Notes: generated by a model not told the origin, from the sequence alone. A stretch of DNA of 64,000 nt from Chrysopilus asiliformis (GCA_964034945.1 OZ035962.1:82667942-82731941), one strand, 5' to 3'; positions 50,449 through 61,356 are shown, counted from the stretch's first letter. Made by a program: numbers and translations.

Positions 50449-53400
50449 ATTCTAAGAACATCAATTTTCAGCCAATAGTTATTTTAAAGAAAGAAAATAA
50501 GGAAATAGCTACTCAGACAAATTTTGAAAACTCTTTAGAAAAATCTCTTCATCAGCGATTAATAAAATATAATACGGTTCGTTCGCGAATATTTAATAAT
50601 GATAGCATAAAAATTTTGCCAAGTCCTAAAATTCTAAAATTGAGAAATAAATTTAGAAATCGACGACGTTTTCGTCGTATAATATCTGAAGCTACGTTAA
50701 ATCTGAGAAATGACAATAGGCCTTACGCTAAAGTTTTGATAAATAATAATGAATTGGTAGGATTATTGGATAGTGGCGCTTCCATTAGCTGCCTTGGCAA
50801 AGGTGGGTTGGACATAATAAATTCTATGAAATGTCCATATGACAAATTTTCTGCTTCCGTTAAAACAGCAGACGGAACAGGCCAAGCCGTTATTGGGAAA
50901 GTTAAACTTCCAATCACTTATAACAATATTACACGAGAAGTGGAATTATTCTTAGTCCCAGGTTTAACCCAACCACTTTACCTTGGTGTCAATTTTTGGC
51001 AAATTTTTCAATTGGCCCCAAATATAATATCGGAAATCAGTCTAGAGCAAGAAAATGATCCCAATGTGCATGAAATGTCGGATACACAGAAAGTTCAGCT
51101 AGAAAATATAATTAAAGAATTTCCTTCTTTTGAGAAAAACGGCCTAGGGCGTACTCATTTAGAAGAACACTCAATAGATGTCGGAAATGCTGAGCCGGTA
51201 AAGCAGCGTTTTTATCCAGTATCGCCTGCGATACAACAACTCATGGATTTGGAATTGGAAAGGATGTTAAAGTTAGGGGTAATTGAAGAGAGTACCAGTG
51301 CATGGAGTTCACCGGTGGTGTTAGTCCGGAAACCCGGTAAAAATCGCTTATGCCTGGACTCTCGGAAATTGAATAGCCTCACAAAAAAGGATGCTTATCC
51401 ACTTCCACACCTAGAGGGATTACTAAGTCGACTGTCTGACACGCACTTTATCAGCAGCCTTGACTTAAAAGATGCCTTTTGGCAAATCCCTTTAGAACCC
51501 AAATCCAGAGAAATGACAGCGTTTACTATACCTGGCAGACCGTTGTACCAATACACGGTCATGCCGTTTGGGTTGTGTAATTCTGGACAACGGCTTTCCC
51601 GACTCATGGATAAAGTCATTCCATATCAGTTGAGACAATATGTATTTGTATATTTAGATGATCTTTTAGTGATAGCCCCTACTTTCGATATCATGTTGAG
51701 TCGCCTTAAAGAAGTGGCCAAACTGCTTAAAGAGGCAGGACTCACCCTCAATCTCAAGAAGTCAAAATTTTGCTTCAAGCAACTTCGCTACCTTGGTTAC
51801 ATCGTTGGTGGTGGCTGTTTGAAGGTAGACCCCGACAAGGTCTCAGCCATCGCTAACTTCCCAGTACCAAATACAGCTAAGCAAACCCGTCGATTTTTAG
51901 GGATGGCGGGATGGTATCGTCGTTTTATCAAAGACTATTCCACCTTAGCCGCACCAATCTCTGACTGCCTAAAAAAATCTAAGAAATTCACTTTTTCTCA
52001 AGAAGCGATTAAGTCATGTGAACTTTTAAAACAAGCTCTAACATCAGCTCCAGTTCTTACCCATGCTGATTTCAGCAAGCATTTCTTTGTGCAATGTGAT
52101 GCGTCAAGTTTAGGAATTGGTGGCGTCCTATTTCAGTTGGATAACGAAGGGCAAGAACGACCAATTTCCTACATATCTCAAAAGTTGACTAGTACCCAGA
52201 AAAATTATACTGTCACAGAACTAGAGTGTTTAGCTGCAATCGTTAGTGTCAAAAAGTTTCGACCCTACATTGAAGGTCTCCCTTTTACCATTATAACTGA
52301 TCATGCCAGCTTGAGATGGCTGATGAGTCAAAAGGACCTCAGTGGAAGATTGGCCCGGTGGAGCCTTAAACTACAATCCTACGATTTCCAAATTGAGCAT
52401 AGAAAGGGTAGTAATAACGTCGTCGCAGATACTTTATCACGAGCATACGTTGAAAGCATCGAAAATATTTCGGATAATTTTATACTTGAGGTAGATTTAA
52501 ATTCTGATGAATTTAAATCGGAAGAGTATTGCGACTTAATTAAAACAATCAAAGATAATCCCGATAAATTACCGGACGTGATAGTATCAGATGACTTTAT
52601 TTACAAGCGAATGGATCATTATCGAGGCGACCCTATTCAGGAAGATAACACCTGGAAATTATGGATCCCACCTGGATTAACTCAAGCTCTGATTCTTCAG
52701 GCTCATGAACCTTCTCAAGCCGGTCATGCAGGCATTGGTAAAACACTTTACCGATTACAACAAAAGCTCTATTGGCCTAATATGGCAAAACAAGTCAAAA
52801 ATATTATCAACGATTGTCAGATCTGTAAGGAAACGAAAGCGCCCAACTTCAGAATGAAACCACCTACGGGAAAAATGAACTTACCTGAGCGTCCTTTTCA
52901 ACGCCTTTATATGGACTTTCTAGGACCTTATCCAAGAACTCGAGAAGGTCATACGACAATATTTCTAGTCTTAGACCAATTTACTAAATTTCCGTTGGCA
53001 AAACTTTTAGCTAAAGCAACTTCTCAGTCTATTATTAAATATTTAGAGGAACAAGTTTTCACAATTTTCGGCGTACCTGAGGAAATTTTTTCCGATAACG
53101 GCCGTCAATTTGTTTCAAAAGACTTCCAAGACTTCATTAAAGGATATGGAATCAAACATATTCGTACTGCGGTTTATTCACCCCAGGCTAACGCCTCAGA
53201 ACGGCTCAATAGATCAATCTTGTCAGCGATTAGATCATATTTAAGCGATGATCATAAATTATGGAGTAAGAACTTAAATTTCATAATGGCATCATTGCGT
53301 AGTTCAGTACATAGTTCATTAAGAACATCTCCATACGAAGCTCTGTTTGGGACTACCATGATAAATCACGGCTCAGAATATGAACTATTAAAAAAATTAG

Positions 53401-53732
53401 ACGCATTACAAGATGGAAGTATTAAAATAATGTCTAACACCTCCAAAATGAATATTATTAGGGCTAATCTTACGAAACGGTTAGAAGATTCGCAGGATAA
53501 AATTGTCAATCAATATAACTTGCGATCAAGAGAAACATCATTCGTCCCTGGTCAAGAAGTTTTTCGGAGGAATTTTATTCTTAGCGATGCAGGACAGAAT
53601 ATAAGCGCGAAACTTTCAAAAAAATTTGTGAAGTGTCGTATAAAAAAAAAGTTAGCGAAAAACCTTTATGAAGTGGAAAACTTGCAAGGAAAATCGATAG
53701 GCGTTTACCATGGGAAAGATTTGCGAGCTTAA
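50373..53732 (+). CDS. pol: Element C Pol (protease, RT, RNase H, integrase)
   Basis: 1,119-codon open frame overlapping gag by 76 nt in the -1 frame; it has no proper ATG at its head, so expression as Gag-Pol by frameshifting is expected. Protease LLDSGASISCLG has the catalytic DSGA at 133-136. RT carries SSLDLKDAFWQIPL, the MPFGLCN block and YLDD at 427-430. RNase H runs about 570-690 (QCDASSLGIGG, ITDHASLRWL, VADTLSR). Integrase has an HHCC zinc finger (H778, H785, C815, C818) and a complete DDE triad (D848 in MDFLGP, D908 in SDNGRQF, E943 in NASERLNR). No frameshift or stop was found. The C-terminus is basic and carries no chromodomain. Confidence 0.95.
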   Translation: MSGGKRQAGREKDGEYSTPKSTPPMNSKNINFQPIVILKKENKEIATQTNFENSLEKSLHQRLIKYNTVRSRIFNNDSIKILPSPKILKLRNKFRNRRRFRRIISEATLNLRNDNRPYAKVLINNNELVGLLDSGASISCLGKGGLDIINSMKCPYDKFSASVKTADGTGQAVIGKVKLPITYNNITREVELFLVPGLTQPLYLGVNFWQIFQLAPNIISEISLEQENDPNVHEMSDTQKVQLENIIKEFPSFEKNGLGRTHLEEHSIDVGNAEPVKQRFYPVSPAIQQLMDLELERMLKLGVIEESTSAWSSPVVLVRKPGKNRLCLDSRKLNSLTKKDAYPLPHLEGLLSRLSDTHFISSLDLKDAFWQIPLEPKSREMTAFTIPGRPLYQYTVMPFGLCNSGQRLSRLMDKVIPYQLRQYVFVYLDDLLVIAPTFDIMLSRLKEVAKLLKEAGLTLNLKKSKFCFKQLRYLGYIVGGGCLKVDPDKVSAIANFPVPNTAKQTRRFLGMAGWYRRFIKDYSTLAAPISDCLKKSKKFTFSQEAIKSCELLKQALTSAPVLTHADFSKHFFVQCDASSLGIGGVLFQLDNEGQERPISYISQKLTSTQKNYTVTELECLAAIVSVKKFRPYIEGLPFTIITDHASLRWLMSQKDLSGRLARWSLKLQSYDFQIEHRKGSNNVVADTLSRAYVESIENISDNFILEVDLNSDEFKSEEYCDLIKTIKDNPDKLPDVIVSDDFIYKRMDHYRGDPIQEDNTWKLWIPPGLTQALILQAHEPSQAGHAGIGKTLYRLQQKLYWPNMAKQVKNIINDCQICKETKAPNFRMKPPTGKMNLPERPFQRLYMDFLGPYPRTREGHTTIFLVLDQFTKFPLAKLLAKATSQSIIKYLEEQVFTIFGVPEEIFSDNGRQFVSKDFQDFIKGYGIKHIRTAVYSPQANASERLNRSILSAIRSYLSDDHKLWSKNLNFIMASLRSSVHSSLRTSPYEALFGTTMINHGSEYELLKKLDALQDGSIKIMSNTSKMNIIRANLTKRLEDSQDKIVNQYNLRSRETSFVPGQEVFRRNFILSDAGQNISAKLSKKFVKCRIKKKLAKNLYEVENLQGKSIGVYHGKDLRA

Positions 53733-53892
53733 TTTTAAAATTTTTTTTTATATTGCCCAGCTAGCCAACAAAAGAACAGTGAGACTCTATCTCAGCGTGG
53801 ACGAGCCCCACGTTTGACATAAAAAAAAATTAACAACCCACTTTTTTCAAAAATATTTATTAGCTACAGGTAGCATAAAAATCTTTTTGTGT
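53733..53892 (+). other. Element C 3' untranslated region
   Basis: 160 bp between pol and the 3' LTR. No long purine tract sits directly against the LTR (the last bases are ATCTTTTTGTGT). A weaker A-rich tract, AGGTAGCATAAAAA, lies about 12 bases upstream. The polypurine tract is therefore atypical or not identified. Confidence 0.6.
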
Positions 53893-56192
53893 TGTTATGT
53901 GGGCTTACAAAAAATAAAATATTCAAAAAAAGATCCCGCCTTTAGCTACCAAGAAATAGACTCAGAATCTAAGAAGAGATCTTTTCATTGTGCTTAACTA
54001 TATTCAGGACACGAACCAGCCTAAAAGCTTTAAAGAAAAAAATCCTTCATAATAGCCGCGTTCTTTTATGTCTACTTAAATTATTTTAATGCTAAAAATA
54101 AATAAATAAAAGTAATAATATTAAACGAATGAATGAACGTTTAAATGGATGATTAAAACTTAGAACGAACAATAAAACTAATGAATATGAAAGATTTGTA
54201 TAAATAGCTTAAAAGACTAGATAAATAAATAAATAAACAGAGATAAACAAACAGGGAAATTTCGTTTTGCAAACAGATCCTAGCTCACGCTAAAACCACG
54301 TTCTCTTCTTGCATCAACCGTGGAACGTGGAGGTTCGATCGAGTGCAGAGAACCTCAAAATTTACTATCAATTTTTTTTTAAAAAGTATAAAAAAAAAGG
54401 TTTCGATCAAACTGAAACCCAGAATAAAGATTTTTTTATTGTGAATAAACTTTCGGTCGATCTTCTGCCGGTTAGTATATCAGAATAAAGAATATTCAAG
54501 TCTAGATTTTTCTACCCTTTTTTTTATGTTAAAATCAGGCAAAAAGGGAGATTCCTGAGCCGGACAGTGGCTATTATTAGACGGTATTCGGCCCCAAACT
54601 TTTATTAATAAAAGCGGTGCATGTTGGCCACGTCGACCACAAAATCCATCCCGGTTGGTGCACAAGAAGCAAGAACGATCCGCGAGGGGATCCGGATACC
54701 GATTCTTTTTAATATTTCATCGAATTTATGTTGCTAAACTGCGAGCAACGGAAATTATAATTGTGCATTAGAATAATAGTGCAGGCGAATCATAGTACAG
54801 GAACCTTGGTTCCCGGAACTTTCTTTAATGCCCACGTTGTTAGCGCATCCAAATATAACCTAAAAGCTGGCTCCGGAATAGTTCCAGAAGGAGGCCGTAA
54901 CGATTTCGATTTGGAAGAAGCTCGTTGTATTTATCATCAAGGCAATTTCGGCAATATCAATTTCAAAATTTTTATTTGTTCTATATATTTTTTTTTCCTT
55001 GTTATTTTTATTTGTCTAAAAAGTTCCCTAACATTTTCTTTTAGCTAAATATTTCTCAAAAAGAAAATTCAAGAAAGAAAATTCAAGAAAGAAAATTCAA
55101 GAAAAATTCAAGAAACATTTTTATATAAAGCAAGCAGATCCAGTCGTCGTTGTGCACAACTACGTGGAGCCGCAAAATTAAAGAAAGAAGTAAATTAAAA
55201 GGTTGTGAGTATTTTTAAATATATTCTTATTGAGAATATAAGAAATTTCATATTGGTTCAAAATAACGATAACAGAAAAAGGAACTTAAAAGTAGTTTAA
55301 CGTAGCTAATAATATAAAAAAATAAATATATCATTATTGTGAAAACGATTATAAATTAAAACTAAAAGGATAATAATAATAACCACTAGTTGAAATTCGC
55401 TGTGTCTCTATATTTATTGGAGCTTTTCCAAATTTCTTTGAACTCACTTCTCAATTGTGGGTGATAAAACCTATTATTTTTGTTCCACATCAAGGCTAAA
55501 TGGTATTAGGACGGGAGATGTTAGGAGTTCTCGCCGCAAGGGGGCACTATTATCAGTTTGTTTGTGTTAACTTTTAAAATGAAAAAGATTCAAAAATTTT
55601 AACGAATTTTGATCAGTTATGAGTGCTTAAGGAAGTAGCATAAAAGGGAGAAACATGATCGTGATTTTTCGAAAACGGAGATATATACGGATGGAGAAAG
55701 ACGGACAGACAGGACGAAGTGGAAGATGGACGTAGGGTGGACTGACAAACACGACGATGTAAAGTAATAACGGACAGGACGAGCAGATTTGAATTTGTTA
55801 GGGTAGCTTCGAGAAACATAAACATTACCATGCGTAGAGTGTCGAACAGTTTTAAAAGTTTTTTTATTTCTTTTGTCTAATATCCAATTATGTTTCGCTG
55901 GTTTTATTTCGTAGATTTTATTTATCTTTTCTATGTAGTCTAATTGTTTAGACATTATGCGTATGTGGTGAGGATCAGTGATGAAATTTAGGCACAGATT
56001 GATGTGATTTTGGTTGAGCAGAGTATTTCCTTTTTCGGTGCAAGAACCGCCCCAACCCGACGAGTTTAAGCCCCAAAAATTATGTGCCTAGCCGAGGATT
56101 AAGGAAATCGAATCATAAGTAGCTATTTCACCTTGCTACCATAAAAGTCGCTGTTAGCTTTTACCCCAAAATCTACACATGTTTATATAACA
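53893..56192 (+). repeat. Element C 3' LTR (2,300 bp)
   Basis: Same length as the 5' LTR and identical wherever rows were compared. It is followed by the second copy of the AAGG target duplication and then element B pol sequence. Confidence 0.95.
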
Positions 56193-56196
56193 AAGG

Positions 56197-57660
56197 GGTC
56201 AGATAAAGGAGCAAATAGAAAATCTTAGTTTCGAGATTTCAAATTCCGCTCTATTTAGCAATGGAAATTACAGTTACAAATTCTTCTTGGTTAACCCTCA
56301 GATGGAACCGAAAGACTTTCACACCGCTGTACTTCCGACAGTAGGTGAGTCCAAACAATATAAGGTAGGCAAGTCTAACATTGTGCTAACCACAGTGAAC
56401 CTACCAGCACGAACTACCAAAGATAGAGTTCTGTTGAAGGAAGCCATTCAACAAATAAAAGGGGTAATCGAAAAATTCAATCCCGCGGACTGGGCGATCT
56501 CCATTCCGAACATCGGAAAGACCTCACTGGACGACTGTAAAAATGAGATACGGGAGATTTTCCGCGGCGATACCTCCAAGGTGGTAAAGATATACATTGA
56601 CTCCAAGATTACGTTGCGGACTCCGGAAGAAATTTCGGACGTCCTAAGGGAATACCATGATTCTCCATTCGGAGGGCATCAAGGCGTGTCGCGGACAATC
56701 AAAAGATTAAGAAAGGTATATCATTGGGATACGCTGGCAAAGGATGTACAAAGTTATGTACAGAAGTGCGGTTCGTGCCAGAGAAATAAATTAAAGAGGA
56801 ACCCACACGTACCAATGAGAATCACCACAACTGCGGAACGACCATTCGAAAAAGTATTCCTGGATATAGTCGGTCCCTTGCCCGTAAGCTATGAAGGGAA
56901 CAAGTACATATTGACTTTCCAGGATGACCTCACAAAATATTCGGAAGCAATTCCATTACGAAATACGGAGGCTGGAACGATAGCCGAAGAATTTGTAACC
57001 AAAGTTATTTGTCGACATGGTCCTCCGGAGATTGTCTTAACTGACCAGGGCGCAAATTTCCTCAGCGCAGTTTTTACGGAAACCTGCAAGTTGCTGAAGA
57101 TAAGGAAAGTAAATACTACACCTTATCACCCGCAAACAAATGGAGCCTTGGAACGAAGTCATCGGACCTTGGCGGAGTATTTGAGGCATTATACGAACAA
57201 GGATATCCAAAGCTGGGACAGCTGGATTCCTTACGCCATGTTTGTATACAACACCACCCCTCACATCAGTACAGGATTTACCCCTTATGAATTGTTGTAC
57301 GGATATGATGCCGAGATTCCCGGGAAGCTAAAAGGGAAGCCAAGCGTAAACTATAATTATGATAATTACGTCAACGAGTTGCGCAGCAGGCTCCAACACT
57401 CACATGAGATAGCACGGGATTCACTCATAAAAAGTAAGGTAAATTCAAAGAAATACTATGACAAGAATACGAAAGAAAAAGCATTCAACGTAGGGGAAAC
57501 AGTGCTGATGAAAAACTTTGCGCGCCAAAACAAATTTTCAACCCTTTGGTCAGGCCCATACGAAATAACACGAGTTGACTCACCGGAAAATACCACGATC
57601 CGTATCCGGAATAAAGAGAAAACCGTGCATAATAATAACCTAAGGCATTTTATAGAATAA
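56197..57660 (+). pseudogene. pol: Element B pol, 3' part (integrase)
   Basis: Continuation of element B pol after the element C insertion. The frame at 56,197 is the one interrupted at 45,312 when one AAGG copy is discounted. An internal ATG at 56,302 and others could start a shorter frame, but the domain is normally made as part of Gag-Pol. It has the HHCC zinc finger (HDSPFGGHQG...CGSCQRNK), catalytic core with FLDIVGPLP, LTDQGANFLS and NGALERSHR (D, D, E all present), and a C-terminal GPY/F-type module (LWSGPYEITRV). It ends in TAA directly abutting the env ATG. Without the 5' part no polyprotein can be made from this copy. Confidence 0.92.
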
Positions 57661-59520
57661 ATGCTAACGATTTCCTCTACTTACAGGCCCAGCAAGCTAA
57701 CCCTGTTTTTGCTGGTGATGAGTTTTGCATGTACCCATGCCAGCAACATAACGGTCAAGAAGTTCGACCATAATCCGGGGATATATTTCGAAGAACTAGG
57801 TAATGTAGGCCTGTTCAGCAACGAATGGACATTAGTTACATATATAGACCTAAGTAGTCTTAAGCTAGAATTAGAAAAAATGAGAGGGTACAAAGAAATT
57901 TTATTTCCCATGTGCGAAAGGGCAGCACTAACACCACAAGACTTGTCTTGGTGTAACAACACCGCACAACAAATAACGTTGTTGCTGGACTCAATTAAAA
58001 TAAAAAACGAATTAATGAAACCCCAAAGGTTCCGCAAAAGACGTGGAGCTTTTAATATTATTGGGGCATTGAGTAAGAATCTGTTCGGTACACTTGACGA
58101 AAGTGACGCCAAATTTTATGATGAACAAATAACTAAGTTAAGGGGAAACGAAGACCATTTGCACGAATTAATAAAAAACCAAACTTATATAATCGATACA
58201 ACATACAACCTGTACAATAAAAGTATGAGTCAGGTGCTCGAGCAGTTTGGAGTATTGGAGGATAGACTAGAAGACATCCAAAATAGGTCTGCAAAATCGC
58301 ATACAGATTATGAAAGAATGAGGAGTTTCCAGAAATATGAGTTACTCCTCATAAATTTACATTTTATAATATCTCGGTACGAAGATTATCAGAACGCAGT
58401 TATAGGGTTAATAACGGATATAAAACACGGGAAGCTTCATCCCTCGGTAGTCAGCCCAACGCAACTACACGATGCGTTGGTCAAAATACAAAAAAATTTG
58501 CCGATGTCGGTTAGACTACCAATACACGATGACAGAAATAGTTTATTGGAAATTTACAGGGTAGGGCAAATCAGCACTAGATTGACAGAAAAACAGATTC
58601 TAGTCGAGTTCAAGCTCCCGCTCCCTACTAGAGAACCCTACAAAATATACAAAACGGTCCCCCTGCCAACCCGACATGAGAACGAATTTATATATATACA
58701 ACCCAGCGTACGCTATCTAGTGGTGGATCTTAATAGAGAACATTATTATACGATGAGTGAGGATGATTTCTCAAATTGTGTAGTACAAGGGCAAAATTCC
58801 TATTTATGCCGTTTAATACATCCCATCTTTAACATAAGATCGGGAAACAATCTATGCGAAATTGAGTTGCTGAGTCACACCGACTCAGTACCATCGGAAT
58901 GTACAATAAAGAAAATACATCCGGCAAACTTTTACCTGCAGCTTTCGCAGCCGAATAAATGGCTGTACTCGGTAAAGGACAAAACTACACTAGATCAGGT
59001 GTGCGGAGACAAAATCGGGAAGGTAAAGGTCGAGGAGGTAGGAATTTTGGAGCTACCTGGGGGCTGTTACCTGCGAAGTAACGAATTGAGAATAGAGTCT
59101 CATAACACGGCCGAGACTGCGCTAAATAGTTACTACATCCCTAGTTTTAATCTCTCACAAGATCTCAAAAAGGAAGAGGACAGGGATCCGGTAAGGCGGC
59201 CCCAAACCGTGTTATTTAGGTATACAAATAACGAAGAATTTGATAGACTGGGAGAAGAAATCCAGTCACACAAAAATCAAGTGAACAGACCATTGGATCG
59301 TCTAGATGGACATGACATCCATCATTATGCGTTAGGTTACATCACGATAGGGGCACTGTTAGTTTCAGCAGTGGTAGGAGTAATAATATGGGAGCTTAAA
59401 GTAAAACCCAGGGAAACGAACCAGAACACCCAAAAAGATGATATCTATAGTGAGGTAATAAAAATACCCACAACCCGAACATTCGAACCAGTACCCCTCT
59501 GCAAGGTGCCTCAGGAATAA
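57661..59520 (+). CDS. env: Element B envelope protein (errantivirus Env, baculovirus-F type)
   Basis: 619-residue membrane fusion glycoprotein, fully open. It has a hydrophobic signal segment at about 11-27. A furin-type site RFRKRR lies at 123-128, followed immediately by a hydrophobic Gly/Ala-rich stretch (129-145) in the fusion-peptide position, then a heptad-rich region. Potential N-glycosylation sites include N29, N99 and several downstream. A transmembrane segment is at about 556-578, and a 40-residue tail contains a tyrosine motif (YSEV). This layout is that of errantivirus and baculovirus F proteins. The ATG abuts the pol stop. A strong splice acceptor at 57,671-57,686 suggests that translation of spliced RNA enters a few codons downstream of this ATG, so the true N-terminus is uncertain. 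Confidence 0.93.
   Translation: MLTISSTYRPSKLTLFLLVMSFACTHASNITVKKFDHNPGIYFEELGNVGLFSNEWTLVTYIDLSSLKLELEKMRGYKEILFPMCERAALTPQDLSWCNNTAQQITLLLDSIKIKNELMKPQRFRKRRGAFNIIGALSKNLFGTLDESDAKFYDEQITKLRGNEDHLHELIKNQTYIIDTTYNLYNKSMSQVLEQFGVLEDRLEDIQNRSAKSHTDYERMRSFQKYELLLINLHFIISRYEDYQNAVIGLITDIKHGKLHPSVVSPTQLHDALVKIQKNLPMSVRLPIHDDRNSLLEIYRVGQISTRLTEKQILVEFKLPLPTREPYKIYKTVPLPTRHENEFIYIQPSVRYLVVDLNREHYYTMSEDDFSNCVVQGQNSYLCRLIHPIFNIRSGNNLCEIELLSHTDSVPSECTIKKIHPANFYLQLSQPNKWLYSVKDKTTLDQVCGDKIGKVKVEEVGILELPGGCYLRSNELRIESHNTAETALNSYYIPSFNLSQDLKKEEDRDPVRRPQTVLFRYTNNEEFDRLGEEIQSHKNQVNRPLDRLDGHDIHHYALGYITIGALLVSAVVGVIIWELKVKPRETNQNTQKDDIYSEVIKIPTTRTFEPVPLCKVPQE
57671..57686 (+). promoter_or_regulatory. Predicted 3' splice acceptor for env mRNA
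   Basis: Pyrimidine-rich TTTCCTCTACTTACAG within the first codons of env. The exon would start at 57,687, the third base of an env codon, which matches the phase of the donor at 40,909. Confidence 0.6.
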
Positions 59521-59775
59521 TCACAGGGCAGAGGTAATTGAGTAGTCTGTCAAGTTAAAAAAAAAAAAAAAAAAAAAAATCATATTAGTAAATTCAATTC
59601 AACTTGGAATATAGGTTATTTTTAAGAAGGAAATTTTTAGTATAAACTAATCAAAAAAAAAAAAAAAGAATGATTAAATTCAACCGAGAGTTAAGTTATT
59701 TTATAAAAAACTATATGATACAATAAAATAATACATAGGATGAAACTATATGATACAATAAAATAATACATAGGA

Positions 59776-59820
<45 letters not shown>

Positions 59821-60009
59821 GTTAATATACAAGAGATGATCATGTAAGATACAATACAAAAAAAAAAAAAAATAAATAAATAAATAAGATGGGAACTGCC
59901 AAACAAATTCGTAAAAAAAAAAAAAAAAAAAGAGAACAGAAAAAGCCATCCGTCTCCACCAACCAGAAAGTTTCCATCCTGTACAACTTTCTTTCTTTAA
60001 GGGGGATGG
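59521..60009 (+). other. Element B 3' untranslated region and polypurine tract
   Basis: A-rich non-coding stretch with several homopolymer runs (about 40 A at 59,779-59,817) and a duplicated segment (ACTATATGATACAATAAAAT near 59,710 and 59,744). It ends in AAGGGGGATGG (59,999-60,009), a PPT directly against the 3' LTR. Frames called here on the minus strand are poly-Phe artefacts of the A runs. Confidence 0.85.
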
Positions 60010-60831
60010 TGTCATAACTGGCCGTCCAACCCAAATCTAGGGCATGTGGTTCCAATTAAATGAAGGGAGAGTCTTTTCCCAGAATTTAAAGTGGACCACC
60101 ACTAAACATTCTTGCGCGTAAATCGCTTAACGCGAGCATGACGTATATCGCTTAACGCGGACATTACGTAAAACGCAAAACCTCTAAAATTGTCGTTTCC
60201 CATTTATCATGTGAAGTACGGTGTTTACTTACTCACATGTGGAAACGATAAATAGGGAAACGATGAACACGACAATTTCTTGAATTCAAGTCAAGGTGTC
60301 GTGTTGCATAACGATGACCAAGCCACTCAATTGCTTCTGTGCAATGTATGGCCAAATGTGCATCGTGTTATTTTCAAGTTGGCCCAATGTAAACAAACCA
60401 TTGGTTGAGCCACATGTGCGCTTCGATGTGCTATATGAATCGAGACATATAGCACAAAGCGAGCCATGTGTGCTTAGTACATAAAACGAAAATAGGTCAA
60501 CCAATGGGAAATGGATGGAAGCGTATGCGCGAGCGGATTGGCCAACGGACTGCTGACTACCGGACGAACATAGCTGAATACTCGAGGAAGGGCTATGTTC
60601 GAAAGGTAATAAAAGAAAAAGGTCAGTAAGTTCGAGAGTCAGTCAGTGAAGTTTTGAGCGAAGAGAAATTAAGTTAAAAAAATAGAAAGTTCAGTCAAGA
60701 ACATAAGTTGAATAAAAGAAATGTAAAGAATTTCGTGAAGTAACATAAGTTAAATAAAAGTAATGTAAGGAAAAGAAATACAATAAAAAATATTAATAAC
60801 CAAAGGACACTCGTTTACTTTCGGCATAACA
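60010..60831 (+). repeat. Element B 3' LTR (822 bp)
   Basis: Same length as the 5' LTR and identical as far as compared by eye. It is followed by the second AAAC target duplication and element A gag. Confidence 0.93.
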
Positions 60832-60835
60832 AAAC

Positions 60836-60939
60836 CAAAGATGTGGGTCATTCTTCCAAAAAGCTGGAAGTTTAACCGAAACCGCGTGAACTTCAACAGA
60901 GTCACCGATATTTTGTATAACATTTGCGTCAGTGGCCAT
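60836..60939 (-). pseudogene. Element A gag, 5' part
   Basis: Starts at ATG 60,939 on the minus strand and is cut at the element B junction. It contains VSVKLPAFW, then NDPHLWF, the usual N-terminal Gag motif (VKLPxFWxxxPxLWF) of CsRn1/MAG-like gypsy elements. It continues in frame at 39,124. Confidence 0.85.
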
Positions 60940-61336
60940 TGTTACGAAAAATTGAAGTAAAGAAAAACTAAAGTGTTAATTCGAACGTTCCTAATCACTC
61001 AAAATTCTTAACAAAACTTACAAAAATTGTCACATAAAATCCTCTTCGATCCAAATTGAAACAGTAATTTCTTTGTCTTGATTTTTGATTTGATTTTCTT
61101 GATATTTGATTTTCTTGATATTTGATTTTCTTGATATTTGATTTTCTTGATAATTCTTAATCTTCAAAAGTTCCTTGATATTTGTTAATTTTCGGAAGTT
61201 CGATTTTTTTGTTCGATGAATTAAAAAAACGTTTTTTTTGTGAAGCTTTTATTTTCTTCGTCACCAAAATTTTTTTTTAATTATTCGTTTCTTAACACCA
61301 TATCAGCTACATGTGGGGCTCCCATGGCAGTAAACG
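60940..61336 (-). other. Element A 5' leader with 16-bp tandem repeat
   Basis: Untranslated leader between primer site and gag. Four tandem copies of GATTTTCTTGATATTT (plus-strand reading) lie at 61,092-61,155, the last slightly diverged. Confidence 0.75.
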
Positions 61337-61354
61337 ATCACGTCGGGGTCACCA
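61337..61354 (-). other. Element A primer binding site (tRNA-Trp)
   Basis: On the minus strand TGGTGACCCCGACGTGAT, two bases from the LTR. It is complementary over 18 bases to the 3' end of tryptophan tRNA, the same site sequence as in Rous sarcoma virus. A tRNA-Trp primer is characteristic of CsRn1-like gypsy elements. Confidence 0.85.
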
Positions 61355-61356
61355 AT

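Larger units (their letters stand above)
45313..56192 (+). mobile_element. Element C: Osvaldo/Ulysses-like Ty3/gypsy retrotransposon, apparently intact
   Basis: 10,880 bp in the same orientation as B. Two 2,300-bp LTRs appear identical row by row at an offset of 8,580 bp. TSD is AAGG (45,309-45,312 and 56,193-56,196), with TG...CA ends and a tRNA-Lys-like primer site. Gag and pol are both open, with every catalytic motif in place, and no env is present. Long LTRs, a tRNA-Lys primer site and the RT block DSRKLNSLTKKDAYPLPH point to the Osvaldo/Ulysses lineage known from flies. It is the youngest insertion of the nest. Confidence 0.93.
39125..60831 (+). mobile_element. Element B: insect errantivirus with gag, pol and env
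   Basis: About 10.8 kb once the nested element C and one TSD are excluded. It has two 822-bp LTRs that look identical, TSD AAAC (39,121-39,124 and 60,832-60,835), TG...CA ends, a tRNA-Leu primer site and a clean PPT. Gene order is gag, pol, env, with an Env of the baculovirus-F type, which defines errantiviruses (Ty3/gypsy endogenous retroviruses of insects). Apart from the insertion of C in pol, gag, pol and env are all open. Identical LTRs and open frames indicate recent insertion; the presence of C then disabled this copy. Confidence 0.93.

Noticed and set aside
59691..60055. Phe-rich minus-strand frames
   Set aside because: Products of A homopolymers in the element B 3' UTR.
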